Notes: generated by a model from the letters alone, not told the origin. 43,738 nt of DNA from Aestuariivirga sp. (GCF_020252405.1 NZ_JADCDA010000007.1:1-43738); one strand, 5' to 3'; positions 22,938 to 32,441 are shown, numbered from the stretch's first letter. A program made the numbers and translations.

Positions 22938-23699
22938 ATGATCGCATCGGACGCACTGGCCCTCGGCGGCATTTCCCACGGCTTCTTCACCCGCGAGGGC
23001 GGCCATTCGACCGGCCTGTTCTCATCCCTCAATTGCGGCATGGGCTCGGGCGACGACAAGGAGGTGGTGGCCAAGAACCGCGCCGTGGTGGCGGAAAGGC
23101 TTGGGCTTGCGCCCGATAGTCTGCTCTCCGCCTGGCAAATCCACAGCCCCGATGCCGTCGTCGTGTCTGGTCCATGGGACGGCGGGCAGCGCCCGCGCGC
23201 CGATGCGCTGGTGACGAAGACGCGCGGCGTGGGCCTTGGCGTGCTCACCGCCGACTGCGGCCCCGTGCTCCTCGCCGATCCGAAGGCCAAGGTCATCGGT
23301 GCGGCGCATGCGGGCTGGAAGGGCGCGCTCACCGGCGTCACGACCAGGACTCTCGCGGCCATGGAAGAGCAGGGCGCGGACCGCGCCAATGTCACCGCCG
23401 TCATCGGCCCGACGATTTCGAAGGCGGCCTATGAAGTCGGTCCCGAATTTCCGGGCCATTTTACTGAAACTGACCCTGGCAATGCGCGCTACTTCACGCC
23501 GTCGCCGCGCGCGGGGCATTTCATGTTCGATCTTCCCGGCTACCTCGCCGGTCGCCTGCGCGCGGAAGGTGTGGGCGCCGTCGTCAATCTGTCGCTCTGC
23601 ACCTTCAGTGACGAGCGGCGCTTCTTCAGCTACCGGCGCGCCACGCACCGCAGCGAAAAGGATTATGGCCGCCTGATCTCGGCCATCGCGCTCACCTGA
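22938..23699 (+). CDS. pgeF: Peptidoglycan editing factor / multicopper-type purine nucleoside phosphorylase-like (PgeF)
   Basis: A 253-residue protein of the YfiH/DUF152 family. Metal-site segments are present: SAWQIHSPD, VLTADCGPVLLAD (Cys), and GAAHAGWKGAL (His). AVIGPTISKAAYEVG and DLPGYLAGRL are also typical, as is the final LCTFSDERRFFSYRR. E. coli PgeF removes incorrect L-Ser from peptidoglycan precursors; eukaryotic homologues act on purine nucleosides. It begins 3 bp after the methyltransferase stop. A possible terminator stem (GCAGGTT/AACCTGC, 23701-23734) follows its stop. Confidence 0.92.
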   Translation: MIASDALALGGISHGFFTREGGHSTGLFSSLNCGMGSGDDKEVVAKNRAVVAERLGLAPDSLLSAWQIHSPDAVVVSGPWDGGQRPRADALVTKTRGVGLGVLTADCGPVLLADPKAKVIGAAHAGWKGALTGVTTRTLAAMEEQGADRANVTAVIGPTISKAAYEVGPEFPGHFTETDPGNARYFTPSPRAGHFMFDLPGYLAGRLRAEGVGAVVNLSLCTFSDERRFFSYRRATHRSEKDYGRLISAIALT

Positions 23700-23746
23700 G
23701 GCAGGTTCCGGTTCCGGGGGAATCGAAACCTGCTCCATCTATTTGT

Positions 23747-23795
23747 TTGGTCGCATTTTCGACGGTCAACCGGTGACCAATTGACCAGAAAATGC
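23747..23795. promoter_or_regulatory. Cluster of nested palindromes upstream of a lipoprotein gene
   Basis: Outer arms GCATTTTC (23753-23760) and GAAAATGC (23788-23795) enclose GGTCA (23764-23768), TGACC (23774-23778) and TTGACC (23781-23786). TTGGTC (23747-23752) is a further half-site. At least four GGTCA-type half-sites in 40 bp suggest an operator, about 150 bp before the lipoprotein start. Confidence 0.45.
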
Positions 23796-23943
23796 TTCAG
23801 GAACGACCCATGGCACTGCATGTCGGACGCGCCGGATACGCCCGCCGCATCAAGGGCACACTCGCCGCTGTCTCGGAACCGGCGGCAAGCTGGCGCCCGG
23901 CCGCACCCATATCACTGGGGAAAAGAGGGCGGAGCCCGTTTCA

Positions 23944-25236
23944 ATGGCGCCGCTGAAAATGATAATCCGGCAGGTCATGGGCGAATTGTGTGCGATCCGC
24001 GGGGCGGAAGGGCGCCGGGGCTTTCTGGCCACGGCGCTGCTGGCTGTGTTTGCCCTGCTGCTCACCGCCTGTTCGGCGGGTTCGATCCTCACCGATTCCG
24101 GTCCCTCGGCCAAGGGCAACCCCAAGGGCAAGACCGTGCCGCCCGTCGCCCTCCAGCAGATCGCCGGCATTCCGCCGGATATGCTCTCGTCGTTCAAGCA
24201 ATCGCTTTCAGCGGCCGGTGGCCAGCATGACATCGGCTTCGTCGAGGGCAATCTCGGGCCTGGCGCGTTCAGCCTCGGGGGATCGATCCGCGCCATTCCC
24301 GGCAATGCGGGCGTGCGCGTTGTTTATGAGTGGCAGTTCCGCGATGCCGACGGCGTGCTGATCGACACGCTGACCGGCGAAGACAATGCGGGCGTCTATT
24401 CCGGCCCCGACCCCTGGGGCGCGGTCACGCCTGACGTGCTCGACCGCGTGGCGCGGCGCACGGCTGGCCTGATGGCGCAGCGGCTGTCTTCCATGGGCTA
24501 TGCCGCGCGGCTCGCCAGCCTGACGTCGCCGCCGCCGGAGCTGTTTGCCAGGGCCGGCCCCGCGGCGGGCCGCCAGATCGACTTCGAGACCGTGCATGGC
24601 CCCGGGCTGGCCGAGATCGGCGCCGCCCAATTCGCCACCGCCGACCAGGTGGTGGAACACGAGGACATCACGCCCCAGGAGGCCGGCATGTCGCCCATCC
24701 CGGGCGAGGCGCTGATGCCGAAGGTCACCGTCTCGGATGACGGGCGCGCGGCGGAGCCGCCCGTCACCGGCGATACGGGTGAGACGGCGCTCGCCGCGGC
24801 CCAACCGGCAAAGACCCCGGGGGTAAAGCCCGTCAGGCAAGCGGCGGCGGCGCCCGCCTCGGCGAAGCCCGGCCAGCAGGCGATCCGCGCCGTGGCGGTT
24901 GTGCCGGTCAGGGGCTCGCCCGGTGGCGGTGACGCGGAACTGACCACCGCCATGCGCAAGGCCCTTTCCGAGGCGGGCTGGCCGGTGGTCAGCAAGCCGC
25001 AGCCCGATGCGCTGACCATCGAGGGCCATGTGAAGCTCGCAGCGAAGAACGGCGACACCCAGCCGGTGGCGTTGCGCTGGCTGGTGAAATCGCCCGCGGG
25101 CGAGGTGCTGGGCGATGTGAAGCAGGCCAATGACGTTCCGGCAGGCTCGCTTGACGGCGGCTGGGGCGGGGCCGCCACGGCGGTGGCCGAGGCCGCCGCG
25201 ACCGGCATTTTCGACGTGGTCAAGCGCTATCGCTGA
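23944..25236 (+). CDS. Lipoprotein of unknown function
   Basis: A 430-residue protein; GGAG lies about 9 bp before ATG 23944. The signal peptide is unusually long before the lipobox LLTACSAG, with Cys43 as the lipidated residue; a later ATG (23977, MGEL) is possible. The mature part has a mixed domain (SFKQSLSAAGGQHDIGFVEGN through RVVYEWQFRDADGVLIDTLTGED), an Ala/Pro-rich low-complexity linker (about 280-320, e.g. KPVRQAAAAPASAKPGQQA), and a C-terminal domain that repeats the theme (LTTAMRKALSEAGWPVV, ALRWLVKSPAGEVLGDV). The two domains may be an internal duplication. Attachment to a membrane is supported; function is not known. Confidence 0.8.
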   Translation: MAPLKMIIRQVMGELCAIRGAEGRRGFLATALLAVFALLLTACSAGSILTDSGPSAKGNPKGKTVPPVALQQIAGIPPDMLSSFKQSLSAAGGQHDIGFVEGNLGPGAFSLGGSIRAIPGNAGVRVVYEWQFRDADGVLIDTLTGEDNAGVYSGPDPWGAVTPDVLDRVARRTAGLMAQRLSSMGYAARLASLTSPPPELFARAGPAAGRQIDFETVHGPGLAEIGAAQFATADQVVEHEDITPQEAGMSPIPGEALMPKVTVSDDGRAAEPPVTGDTGETALAAAQPAKTPGVKPVRQAAAAPASAKPGQQAIRAVAVVPVRGSPGGGDAELTTAMRKALSEAGWPVVSKPQPDALTIEGHVKLAAKNGDTQPVALRWLVKSPAGEVLGDVKQANDVPAGSLDGGWGGAATAVAEAAATGIFDVVKRYR

Positions 25237-25288
25237 CGTGCGGTTTTCCCATAAGCGGGCGCTATGGCTGCATGAGCGAAATGCCCCT

Positions 25289-25316
25289 TTGCATTGCGTC
25301 ATACGGTTGTTATAGA
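25289..25316 (+). promoter_or_regulatory. Candidate prs promoter
   Basis: TTGCAT (25289-25294), 16 bp spacer, TATAGA (25311-25316), about 36 bp before the prs ATG. Confidence 0.45.
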
Positions 25317-25351
25317 CCCCCGCACCCGGGGCGGATCAAGGAATTTGGGGC

Positions 25352-26287
25352 ATGATGAAGATCGTGGCAGGCAACAGCAACCGGCCGCTTGCCGAGGGTA
25401 TTTGCTCCTATTTGGGCACGCCGATCACCCAGGCGGTGGTGAAGCGCTTCAACGACATGGAAGTCTTCGTCGAGATTCAGGAGAATGTCCGCGGCCAGGA
25501 CATGTTCGTGGTGCAGTCGACCTCGTTTCCCGCCAATGACCACCTGATGGAACTCTTGATCATCATCGACGCGCTGAAGCGGGCCTCCGCCAGGCGCGTC
25601 ACCGCGGTGATCCCCTATTTCGGTTATGCCCGGCAGGACCGCAAGACCGGCTCGCGCACGCCCATCTCCGCCAAGCTGGTGGCCAACCTCATCACCCGCG
25701 CGGGGGCGGACCGCGTGCTGACCATGGACCTCCACGCCAATCAGATTCAGGGCTTCTTCGACATTCCGACCGACAATCTCTTCGCCGGTCCGGTCATGGT
25801 GCGCGACATCAAGAGCCATCTTGATGTGCATAACACCGTCGTCGTCTCGCCGGACGTGGGCGGCGTGGTGCGCGCCCGGGCGCTGGCCAAGCGCCTCGAC
25901 ACGCCCCTGGCCATCGTCGACAAACGCCGCGAGCGAGCGGGCGAATCGGAGGTTATGAACATCATCGGCGACGTGAAGGCCAAGTCCTGCATCCTGATCG
26001 ACGACATCGTCGATTCAGGGGGCACGCTGGTCAACGCGGCCGAGGCGCTGCTGACCCAGGGCGCGAAGGACGTGACCGCCTATATCACCCACGGCGTGCT
26101 GTCAGGTGGCGCGGTCTCGCGCATCACCAACTCGAAGCTGAAGGAGCTGGTGATCACCGACTCGATCCAGCCAACCGAGGCCGTGAAGGTTGCCCGCAAC
26201 ATCCGCACCATGCCAGTCGCCTCGCTGATCGGCGAGGCCATCGGCCGCACCAACCGCGAGGAGAGCGTGTCGAGCCTGTTTGAGTGA
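25352..26287 (+). CDS. prs: Ribose-phosphate pyrophosphokinase
   Basis: A 311-residue enzyme that makes PRPP from ribose 5-phosphate and ATP, feeding nucleotide, histidine and tryptophan synthesis. Motifs are [25 protein letters not shown], the flexible ATP loop [23 protein letters not shown], the catalytic VDKRRER region and the PRPP-binding loop [10 protein letters not shown]. Length is standard. Two ATGs (25352, 25355) are adjacent and preceded by GGGG, so the second may be the true start. Confidence 0.96.
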   Translation: MMKIVAGNSNRPLAEGICSYLGTPITQAVVKRFNDMEVFVEIQENVRGQDMFVVQSTSFPANDHLMELLIIIDALKRASARRVTAVIPYFGYARQDRKTGSRTPISAKLVANLITRAGADRVLTMDLHANQIQGFFDIPTDNLFAGPVMVRDIKSHLDVHNTVVVSPDVGGVVRARALAKRLDTPLAIVDKRRERAGESEVMNIIGDVKAKSCILIDDIVDSGGTLVNAAEALLTQGAKDVTAYITHGVLSGGAVSRITNSKLKELVITDSIQPTEAVKVARNIRTMPVASLIGEAIGRTNREESVSSLFE

Positions 26288-26551
26288 CGGTCCGCCGCCC
26301 GCTGTCGACGGCACATCAATCTGTCCGGTGCAGGTGGCGCATGAAATGTCCGTGTCCTGACGGTGTTTCGCCCGTGGGACAGGGTGGGCTTGAGCCGCGA
26401 AACTGCGATCGGTGGGCGCTCCTGTCCGGCCGCGGCGTCCGAGGCGGAGCGGACCGTGGAAGAGGGCATGGCTGCCATGCGAGGCGGGACAGCGCGGCCC
26501 ATAAACGGGCACGCAAGCCCGGCCGGGGCGGCAGCCTCGCCCCCGGAACCA
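26288..26551. other. Stretch between prs and repeat copy 4
   Basis: No credible gene on either strand; frames here are short or run into the repeat, and no recognisable protein segment appears. Together with the repeat, 385 bp separate prs from the RidA-family gene. Confidence 0.5.
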
Positions 26552-26658
26552 GAGCAAGATCCGCAAAAGTGGAAGCCGCTTTTGCGACAAGATCATGCTC
26601 AAGCTTTTGATCTGGCGTATGGTCCGTCCAGGCGATTCCGCCTGAACGGAACATGCGC
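26552..26658 (+). repeat. Double-hairpin dispersed repeat, copy 4
   Basis: Same orientation as copy 1, from GAGCAAGATCCGC to ACATGCGC. The outer arm of the first hairpin is slightly decayed (GCAAGATC). It ends one base before the ribosome binding site AGGAAGG of the RidA-family gene, so its second hairpin forms part of that gene's leader. Confidence 0.85.
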
Positions 26659-26673
26659 CAGGAAGGACATTCC

Positions 26674-27054
26674 ATGACCCGCCGCCAGATTTCATCCGGA
26701 TCGAAGTTCGAGGCCGAGATCGGCTATTCCCGCGCCATCGTCGACGGCGACTGGATGTGGGTCTCCGGCACCACGGGTTTCGACTATGACACGATGACCA
26801 TTTCTGAAGATGTCGCCGAACAGGCCGACCAGACCTTCCGCAACATCAGGGCGGCGCTCGAAAAGGCGGGCTTCAGCCTCGCCGACGTGGTGCGCGCAAC
26901 CTATATCTTCCCGAAGGCGGAGGACTTCGCGCCGTGCTGGCCGGTGTTCCGGAAATATCTCGGCGATGTCCGGCCTGCATGCACCGCGATCGTCGCCGGC
27001 CTTATCGATCCGCGCATGAAAATCGAGATCGAGGTCACCGCGAGGAAACGTTGA
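26674..27054 (+). CDS. RidA/YjgF-family protein
   Basis: A 126-residue protein; AGGAAGG (26660-26666) is 7 bp before ATG 26674. The family fold is seen in GYSRAIVDGDWMWVSGTTGFD, DQTFRNIRAALEKAGFSLADVVRATYIF and a C-terminal KIEIEVTA. RidA proper has a conserved Arg in the segment IPNRAARTTV-like near residue 105; here the equivalent is RPACTAIVAGL, so the arginine is absent and this is more likely one of the Rid subgroups without proven imine deaminase activity. Its leader derives partly from repeat copy 4. Confidence 0.85.
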   Translation: MTRRQISSGSKFEAEIGYSRAIVDGDWMWVSGTTGFDYDTMTISEDVAEQADQTFRNIRAALEKAGFSLADVVRATYIFPKAEDFAPCWPVFRKYLGDVRPACTAIVAGLIDPRMKIEIEVTARKR

Positions 27055-27062
27055 AGGCTCGC

Positions 27063-27091
27063 TTGACAGGCCAAGGGGGTTCCCCTATCAG
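27063..27091 (+). promoter_or_regulatory. Promoter of tRNA-Asp
   Basis: Perfect TTGACA (27063-27068), 17 bp spacer, TATCAG (27086-27091), about 15 bp before the tRNA. It begins 9 bp past the stop of the RidA-family gene. Confidence 0.8.
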
Positions 27092-27106
27092 ACCGTTCAC
27101 CGAATT

Positions 27107-27183
27107 GCGGGTGTAGCTCAGTTGGTTAGAGCGTCGGCCTGTCACGCCGAAGGTCGCGGGTTCGAGCCCCGTCACTCGCGCCA
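27107..27183 (+). tRNA. tRNA-Asp (GTC)
   Basis: A 77-nt tRNA with encoded CCA. Acceptor arms GCGGGTG/CACTCGC pair with one G:T. The D arm is TAGCTCAGTTGGTTAGA, the anticodon GTC is at 27141-27143 in loop CTGTCAC, and the T arm is GCGGGTTCGAGCCCCGT. Confidence 0.95.
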
Positions 27184-27505
27184 ACTACTTCAACGGGTTG
27201 GTTAATACCGCGGTTCGAATTTCCAACTTTCCCAGCCGACGTGTCCAACTTTTCGATCATTTTTCGTTCTCGCGCAGGCGCCGCCGGTTGATCTTCCGGG
27301 CATCTTCCACCTGGTGGACATGTCGGTCTGCCCGTGATCCCGAAACCGCAGCTGAGGGCGAAACCGCGCCCTGTGCGCGTCACCCTGTCACATTTGTCAT
27401 CAAGCTTTGACATCTGTGCCGAAAAACTTGCGGGAGCGGGGGCGGTGCGCTACCAAGCGGCGGGGTCTTGTCCGCCGCTCCGGCGGATCGGGAGGCGAGA
27501 GCAAC
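27184..27505 (+). other. Leader region of the nuo operon
   Basis: A 322 bp stretch without a supported gene; it must contain the operon's promoter. TTGACA occurs at 27407-27412 but no good -10 box follows at 16-18 bp, so I do not call it. A TGTCA-N8-TGACA inverted repeat overlaps that site. A perfect 7 bp hairpin (TCCGCCG-CTC-CGGCGGA, 27471-27487) ends two bases before the nuoA ribosome binding site (27490-27495). Confidence 0.5.
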
Positions 27506-27871
27506 ATGCCAGAACTGTTGAGAGAATATCTGCCGCTGGTCATCTTCCTGGGGGTGGCACTCGGCTTTTCCCTGATCCTGCTGATCACGCCGATTCTGAT
27601 CGCCATCCGCAACCCCGACCCCGAGAAGCTCTCGGCCTATGAGTGCGGCTTCAACGCCTTTGACGCTGCGCGCCTGAAGTTCGACGGGCGCCTCTACCTG
27701 GTGTCCATCCTCTTCATCATCTTCGATCTCGAGGTGGCCTTCCTGTTTCCCTGGGCGATTTCGCTGAAGGAGGTTGGCGTCTTCGGCTTCTGGTCGATGA
27801 TGATTTTCCTCGCCGTCCTCACCATCGGCTTCATCTATGAGTGGCGAAAGGGAGCTCTCGAATGGGATTGA
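27506..27871 (+). CDS. nuoA: NADH:quinone oxidoreductase subunit A
   Basis: A 121-residue membrane subunit with three membrane helices ([55 protein letters not shown]). The conserved loop [18 protein letters not shown], with its cysteine near the quinone site, and the DLE motif in helix 2 are present. ATG 27506 follows GGGAGG at 27490-27495. The last 10 bp overlap nuoB. This is the first gene of the complex I operon. Confidence 0.95.
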   Translation: MPELLREYLPLVIFLGVALGFSLILLITPILIAIRNPDPEKLSAYECGFNAFDAARLKFDGRLYLVSILFIIFDLEVAFLFPWAISLKEVGVFGFWSMMIFLAVLTIGFIYEWRKGALEWD

Positions 27872-28386
27872 TCGAACAGGCGGCCCCCGGGCAGCGCGAG
27901 TTCTTCAGCGGCATCAATGCCGAACTCGCCGACAAGGGCTTCCTCGTCACCGCATCCGATGACCTCATCAACTGGGCCCGCACCGGCTCGCTGATGTGGA
28001 TGACCTTCGGGCTGGCCTGCTGCGCTGTCGAGATGATGCAGGCCTCGATGCCGCGCTGGGACCTCGAGCGCTTCGGCTTCGCGCCGCGCGCCTCGCCCCG
28101 CCAGTCGGACGTGATGATCGTCGCCGGCACGCTGACCAACAAGATGGCGCCGGCGCTCCGCAAGGTCTACGACCAGATGCCGGAACCGCGCTACGTCATC
28201 TCCATGGGCAGCTGCGCCAATGGCGGCGGCTATTATCATTATTCCTATTCCGTGGTGCGCGGCTGCGACCGCATCGTGCCGGTTGACATCTATGTGCCGG
28301 GCTGCCCTCCCACCGCCGAGGCGCTGGTCTATGGCGTGCTGCAGCTGCAGAAGAAGATCCGCCGCACCGGAACGATCGAGCGTTGA
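27862..28386 (+). CDS. nuoB: NADH:quinone oxidoreductase subunit B (NuoB, N2 cluster)
   Basis: A 174-residue peripheral-arm subunit holding cluster N2, the last iron-sulfur centre before quinone. The ligands are the tandem cysteines in [11 protein letters not shown], the cysteine in [15 protein letters not shown] and that in [14 protein letters not shown]. Start ATG 27862 is preceded by AAAGGGAG. The stop shares one base with the nuoC ATG (TGATG). Confidence 0.96.
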   Translation: MGLIEQAAPGQREFFSGINAELADKGFLVTASDDLINWARTGSLMWMTFGLACCAVEMMQASMPRWDLERFGFAPRASPRQSDVMIVAGTLTNKMAPALRKVYDQMPEPRYVISMGSCANGGGYYHYSYSVVRGCDRIVPVDIYVPGCPPTAEALVYGVLQLQKKIRRTGTIER

Positions 28387-28988
28387 TGATGGCCGGAACC
28401 CTGCAGGACCTGGGCGCGCGCATCGCGCAGGAGCTTGGAAGCGCGGTCACGGGCTTCGGCGTGGAATATGGCGAGCTGACGGTGGGGGCGCAAGCCGCGG
28501 AAATCATCAGCGTGCTGAGCTTCCTGCGCGACGACGCCGAATGCGGCTTCGTGTGCTTCATCGACATCTGCGGCGTCGACTACCCCGGCCGCGGGATGCG
28601 CTTTGACGTGGTCTATCATCTCCTCTCGCCCCACAAGAACCGCCGCATCCGCGTGAAGGTGGAGACGGATGAGGATACGGCTGTCCCCTCCGTCATCTCC
28701 GTCTTTCCCGCGGCCAACTGGTATGAGCGCGAGACCTTCGATCTCTATGGCGTGCTCTTCTCCGACCACCCGGACCTGCGCCGCATCCTCACCGACTATG
28801 GCTTTGCCGGCCACCCGCTGCGCAAGGACTTCCCGCTCACCGGCTATGTCGAGGTGCGCTGGGACGACCTCGCCAAGCGCGTGGTCTATGAGCCCGTCAA
28901 ACTCACGCAGGAATTCCGAGCGTTCGATTATTCGAGCCCGTGGGAAGGCGGCGAATACATGCTGCCCGGCGATGAAAAGGCGAAGTGA
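28386..28988 (+). CDS. nuoC: NADH:quinone oxidoreductase subunit C
   Basis: A 200-residue peripheral-arm subunit (30 kDa family). The signature region reads [27 protein letters not shown], followed by [19 protein letters not shown]. Two adjacent ATGs (28386, 28389) are possible. It is a separate protein, not fused to NuoD as in enterobacteria. The 256 bp that follow before nuoD are unusual for this operon. Confidence 0.95.
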   Translation: MMAGTLQDLGARIAQELGSAVTGFGVEYGELTVGAQAAEIISVLSFLRDDAECGFVCFIDICGVDYPGRGMRFDVVYHLLSPHKNRRIRVKVETDEDTAVPSVISVFPAANWYERETFDLYGVLFSDHPDLRRILTDYGFAGHPLRKDFPLTGYVEVRWDDLAKRVVYEPVKLTQEFRAFDYSSPWEGGEYMLPGDEKAK

Positions 28989-29013
28989 GCGAATAGCGAG
29001 TGGCGAATAGCGA
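28989..29013 (+). repeat. Short tandem repeat after nuoC
   Basis: GCGAATAGCGA occurs twice with a 14 bp period (28989-28999 and 29003-29013), directly past the nuoC stop. Similar GCGAATAGCGA strings are familiar from alphaproteobacterial intergenic DNA. Confidence 0.6.
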
Positions 29014-29045
29014 ACAGGGAAGATGATTGGCGAAGGGGTAGACTG

Positions 29046-29248
29046 ATGGGATCGATGTCTCTATGGCACTGGCTAATGGTGGCTGTTTGGTTGGCCACAT
29101 TATCATTCCATTATGGCGCGTGTTGCCTAGGGCGGGCATTCCTTCTTGGGTCTCTTTGCTCGGTATCATCCCGCTCGCCTCTATTGTTCTATGGTGGGTC
29201 ATCGCTTTCAAGGCTTGGCCTGGTGACGACATGAAGAAGATCACATGA
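29046..29248 (+). pseudogene. Small membrane-protein gene with an apparent -1 frameshift, between nuoC and nuoD
   Basis: The start frame from ATG 29046 gives MGSMSLWHWLMVAVW, a typical beginning for a family of small membrane proteins with an S-x-W-H-W-L-I-V start. The continuation expected for such a protein is in the -1 frame: VGHIIIPLWRVLPRAG, then WVSLLGIIPLASIVLWWVIAF and KAWPGDD, ending at TGA 29246-29248. The switch falls around 29080-29096. Each frame alone gives about 60 residues. The downstream frame overlaps nuoD by ATGA. G+C is lower than in the neighbours (31/60 and 33/60 at 29101-29220). It may be a decayed gene, a sequencing error or recoding. Confidence 0.55.
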
Positions 29249-30441
29249 TGTCCGACACGTCTTCCGTCCGCAATTTCTCCATCAACTTCGGGCCGCAGCA
29301 CCCGGCTGCGCATGGCGTTCTTCGTCTGGTGTTGGAACTCGACGGTGAAGTCTGCACCCGCGTCGACCCGCATATCGGCCTGCTTCACCGCGGCACCGAG
29401 AAGCTGATCGAGCACAAGACCTATCTGCAGGCCGTTCCCTATTTCGACCGCCTGGACTATGTGGCGCCGATGAACCAGGAACATGCCTGGTGCCTGGCCA
29501 TCGAGAAGCTGCTGGGCCTCACGGCGCCGCGGCGCGGCCAGATCATCCGCGTGCTCTTCTCCGAGATCGGCCGCATCCTTTCGCATCTCCTCAACGTCAC
29601 CACCCAGGCAATGGATGTGGGCGCGCTCACCCCGCCGCTGTGGGGCTTCGAGGAGCGCGAGAAGCTGATGGTGTTCTATGAGCGCGCCTCGGGTTCGCGC
29701 ATGCATGCCGCCTATTTCCGCCCCGGTGGCGTTCATGGGGATCTGCCGCCGGAACTGGTCGAGGACATCGGCGTCTTCTGCGAGCACCACAACAAAGTGC
29801 TCGATGACATCGAGGGCCTGCTCACCGACAACCGCATCTTCAAGCAGCGCAACGTCGATATCGGCGTCGTGTCGCTGAAGGAGTGCTTCGCGTGGGGTTT
29901 CTCCGGCGTCATGGTGCGTGGCTCGGGTGCCGCCTGGGACCTGCGCAAGGCTCAGCCCTATGAATGCTATGACGAGATGGACTTCGACATTCCCATCGGC
30001 AAGAACGGCGACTGCTATGACCGCTATCTGATCCGCATGCGGGAAATGCGCGAGTCGGTGAAGATCATGAGGCAGTGCGTCAACCTGCTGCTGGGTGCCG
30101 AGAAGTCCGGGCCGGTCTCGGCGGATGACGGCAAGGTGGTGCCGCCGAAGCGCGCCGAGATGAAGCGCTCGATGGAAGCGCTGATCCATCATTTCAAGCT
30201 CCACACCGAAGGCTTCCACACGCCGCCGGGCGAGGTCTATGCCGCCGTCGAGGCGCCCAAGGGCGAATTCGGCGTCTACCTCGTGTCGGACGGCGCCAAC
30301 AAGCCTTACCGCGCCAGGCTGCGCGCCCCCGGCTTCGCGCATCTGCAGGCGATGGACCACATCTGCCGCGGCCACATGCTGGCGGACGTCTCCGCCGTGC
30401 TCGGCTCTCTGGACATCGTTTTTGGTGAGGTGGACCGGTGA
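29245..30441 (+). CDS. nuoD: NADH:quinone oxidoreductase subunit D (quinone-site subunit)
   Basis: A 398-residue peripheral-arm subunit that forms the quinone pocket with NuoB. Landmarks are [54 protein letters not shown] and the C-terminal DIVFGEVDR. Its conserved RGTEK-type segment lies near the arginine that NDUFAF7 methylates in the mitochondrial homologue. ATG 29245 overlaps the stop of the small membrane ORF; ATG 29248 is an alternative. The stop overlaps nuoE by 4 bp. Confidence 0.96.
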   Translation: MMSDTSSVRNFSINFGPQHPAAHGVLRLVLELDGEVCTRVDPHIGLLHRGTEKLIEHKTYLQAVPYFDRLDYVAPMNQEHAWCLAIEKLLGLTAPRRGQIIRVLFSEIGRILSHLLNVTTQAMDVGALTPPLWGFEEREKLMVFYERASGSRMHAAYFRPGGVHGDLPPELVEDIGVFCEHHNKVLDDIEGLLTDNRIFKQRNVDIGVVSLKECFAWGFSGVMVRGSGAAWDLRKAQPYECYDEMDFDIPIGKNGDCYDRYLIRMREMRESVKIMRQCVNLLLGAEKSGPVSADDGKVVPPKRAEMKRSMEALIHHFKLHTEGFHTPPGEVYAAVEAPKGEFGVYLVSDGANKPYRARLRAPGFAHLQAMDHICRGHMLADVSAVLGSLDIVFGEVDR

Positions 30442-31121
30442 GCGTCCGTCGCCTCCATACGGAACAGCCGGATCAGGCCTTTGCCTTCAACGCGGAGAAC
30501 CTTGCCTGGGCCAGGCAGACCATCGCGAAATACCCCGCGGGCAAGCAGGCCTCCGCCGTTATCCCGCTGCTCTGGCGCGCCCAGGAGCAGAACGGCAACT
30601 GGGTTTCGAAGCCGGCGATCGAGTACATCGCGACTATGCTCGACATGGCCTATATCCGCGTGCTTGAGGTCGCGACCTTCTACACCATGTTCCAGCTTCA
30701 GCCGGTGGGCAAGTTGGCCCACATCCAGGTGTGCGGCACCACGCCCTGCATGCTGCGCGGCGCCGAGGCGCTGAAGGAGGTCTGCCAGAACCGCATCCAC
30801 CACGAGCCGCATCATTTGTCCGGGGACGGACGGTTCTCCTGGGAGGAGGTCGAATGCCTCGGCGCCTGCGTGAATGCGCCCATGGTGCAGATCTTCAAGG
30901 ACACCTACGAAGACCTGACGCCGGCCACGCTCGAAAAGCTGATCGATGACCTGGCCGTCGGCCGCAAGGTGAAGGCGGGCCCGCAGATCGGCCGTCACTT
31001 CGCAGCGCCTGAGGGCGGGCCGACGACGCTCATCGACCAGATGCTCTATGAAGGCAACCGCACATTCACCCGTGTTGAACCGCCTCCGCCGCCTCCGGCG
31101 GATGAAGCTGCGAAGAAGTGA
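30438..31121 (+). CDS. nuoE: NADH:quinone oxidoreductase subunit E (2Fe-2S)
   Basis: A 227-residue subunit starting at GTG 30438 (GTGA overlap with nuoD). It carries cluster N1a with ligands in CGTTPC and CLGAC, the usual C-x4-C and C-x3-C pairs. The core ends near residue 165; about 60 further residues form a C-terminal extension ending in a proline run ([10 protein letters not shown]), longer than enterobacterial NuoE but common in alphaproteobacteria. It works with NuoF in the NADH dehydrogenase module. Confidence 0.95.
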   Translation: MSVRRLHTEQPDQAFAFNAENLAWARQTIAKYPAGKQASAVIPLLWRAQEQNGNWVSKPAIEYIATMLDMAYIRVLEVATFYTMFQLQPVGKLAHIQVCGTTPCMLRGAEALKEVCQNRIHHEPHHLSGDGRFSWEEVECLGACVNAPMVQIFKDTYEDLTPATLEKLIDDLAVGRKVKAGPQIGRHFAAPEGGPTTLIDQMLYEGNRTFTRVEPPPPPPADEAAKK

Positions 31122-31130
31122 GGAGCACAC

Positions 31131-32438
31131 ATGCTCGCTGACAAGGACCGTATCTTCACCAATATCTACGGCTTTCATGACTGGGGCCTTGAAGGCGCGA
31201 AGAAACGCGGCTGCTGGAGCGGCACAAAGGGCTTCATCGACAATGGCCGCGACTGGATGATCAACGAGATCAAGGCCTCGGGCCTGCGCGGCCGCGGCGG
31301 CGCGGGGTTCCCCACCGGCCTCAAATGGTCGTTCATGCCGAAGGTGATCGGCGAGCGGCCGCATTACCTTGTCGTCAATGCGGACGAGTCAGAGCCCGGC
31401 ACCTGCAAGGACCGCGAGATCCTCCGCCACGAGCCGCACCTCCTGGTCGAGGGTAGCCTGCTGGCGGGTGCGGCGATGGGCTGCCACACGGCGGTGATTT
31501 ATGTGCGCGGCGAATTCATCCGCGAGCGCGAGCATCTGCAGGCCGCCGTCGAGCAGGCCTATGAGGCGCGCCTCATCGGCAAGAACAATGTCCATGGCTG
31601 GGACTACGACATCATCGTCCACCATGGCGCCGGCGCTTACATCTGCGGCGAAGAGACGGCCATGCTCGAATCGATCGAGGGCAAGAAGGGCCAGCCGCGC
31701 ATGAAGCCGCCATTTCCGGCCAATGTCGGCCTCTATGGCGCGCCCACCACGGTGAATAATGTCGAGTCGATTGCCGTCGCCGGCACCATCATGCGGCGCG
31801 GCGCGACCTGGTTCAACTCCATCGGCCGCCCCAACAATGCGGGCACCAAGCTGTTCTGCATCTCTGGCCACGTGAACAAGCCCTGCGTGGTGGAGGAAGA
31901 ACTCGGCATTCCCTTCCGTGAGCTGATCGAGAAGCATGCCGGCGGCGTGCGCGGCGGCTTTGACAATCTGCTCGCCGTCATCCCCGGCGGCTCTTCCGTG
32001 CGCATGGTGCCGGCAGACCTCATCATCGACACGCCGATGGACTTCGACTCGCTCTCGAAGCTGCGCTCCGGCCTCGGCACCGCGGCGGTGATCGTGATGG
32101 ACAAGTCCACCGACCTCATCAAGGCCATCGCGCGGCTTGCCTATTTCTACAAGCACGAGTCCTGCGGCCAGTGCACGCCCTGCCGCGAGGGCACGGGCTG
32201 GATGTGGCGCGTCATGACCCGCATGGCAGAGGGCCGCGCGGAGAAGCGCGAGATCGACATGCTGCTGGATGTGACCAGGCAGATCGAAGGCCACACCATC
32301 TGCGCGCTGGGCGATGCGGCGGCCTGGCCGATCCAGGGACTGATTGCGCATTTCCGCCACGTGATCGAAGAGCGCATCGACCAGTATGCGGCGAACCCCG
32401 ATCCTGACGGCGCTGTCGCCAAGATTGCGGCGGAATAA
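31131..32438 (+). CDS. nuoF: NADH:quinone oxidoreductase subunit F (NADH/FMN site)
   Basis: A 435-residue subunit that oxidises NADH and passes electrons via FMN to cluster N3. The dinucleotide loop is [19 protein letters not shown] contacts include [14 protein letters not shown], and [14 protein letters not shown] is typical. N3 ligands are in [15 protein letters not shown], with a fourth cysteine in [13 protein letters not shown]. It begins 9 bp after nuoE. The next gene is not nuoG but a DUF3291 gene. Confidence 0.96.
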   Translation: MLADKDRIFTNIYGFHDWGLEGAKKRGCWSGTKGFIDNGRDWMINEIKASGLRGRGGAGFPTGLKWSFMPKVIGERPHYLVVNADESEPGTCKDREILRHEPHLLVEGSLLAGAAMGCHTAVIYVRGEFIREREHLQAAVEQAYEARLIGKNNVHGWDYDIIVHHGAGAYICGEETAMLESIEGKKGQPRMKPPFPANVGLYGAPTTVNNVESIAVAGTIMRRGATWFNSIGRPNNAGTKLFCISGHVNKPCVVEEELGIPFRELIEKHAGGVRGGFDNLLAVIPGGSSVRMVPADLIIDTPMDFDSLSKLRSGLGTAAVIVMDKSTDLIKAIARLAYFYKHESCGQCTPCREGTGWMWRVMTRMAEGRAEKREIDMLLDVTRQIEGHTICALGDAAAWPIQGLIAHFRHVIEERIDQYAANPDPDGAVAKIAAE

Positions 32439-32441
32439 GTG

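Noticed and set aside
27407..27435. TTGACA box as the nuo promoter
   Set aside because: No acceptable -10 hexamer at 16-18 bp; the real promoter could be elsewhere in the 322 bp leader.
28903..30375. A 490-codon minus-strand frame opposite nuoD
   Set aside because: Antisense shadow of nuoD and its upstream gap.
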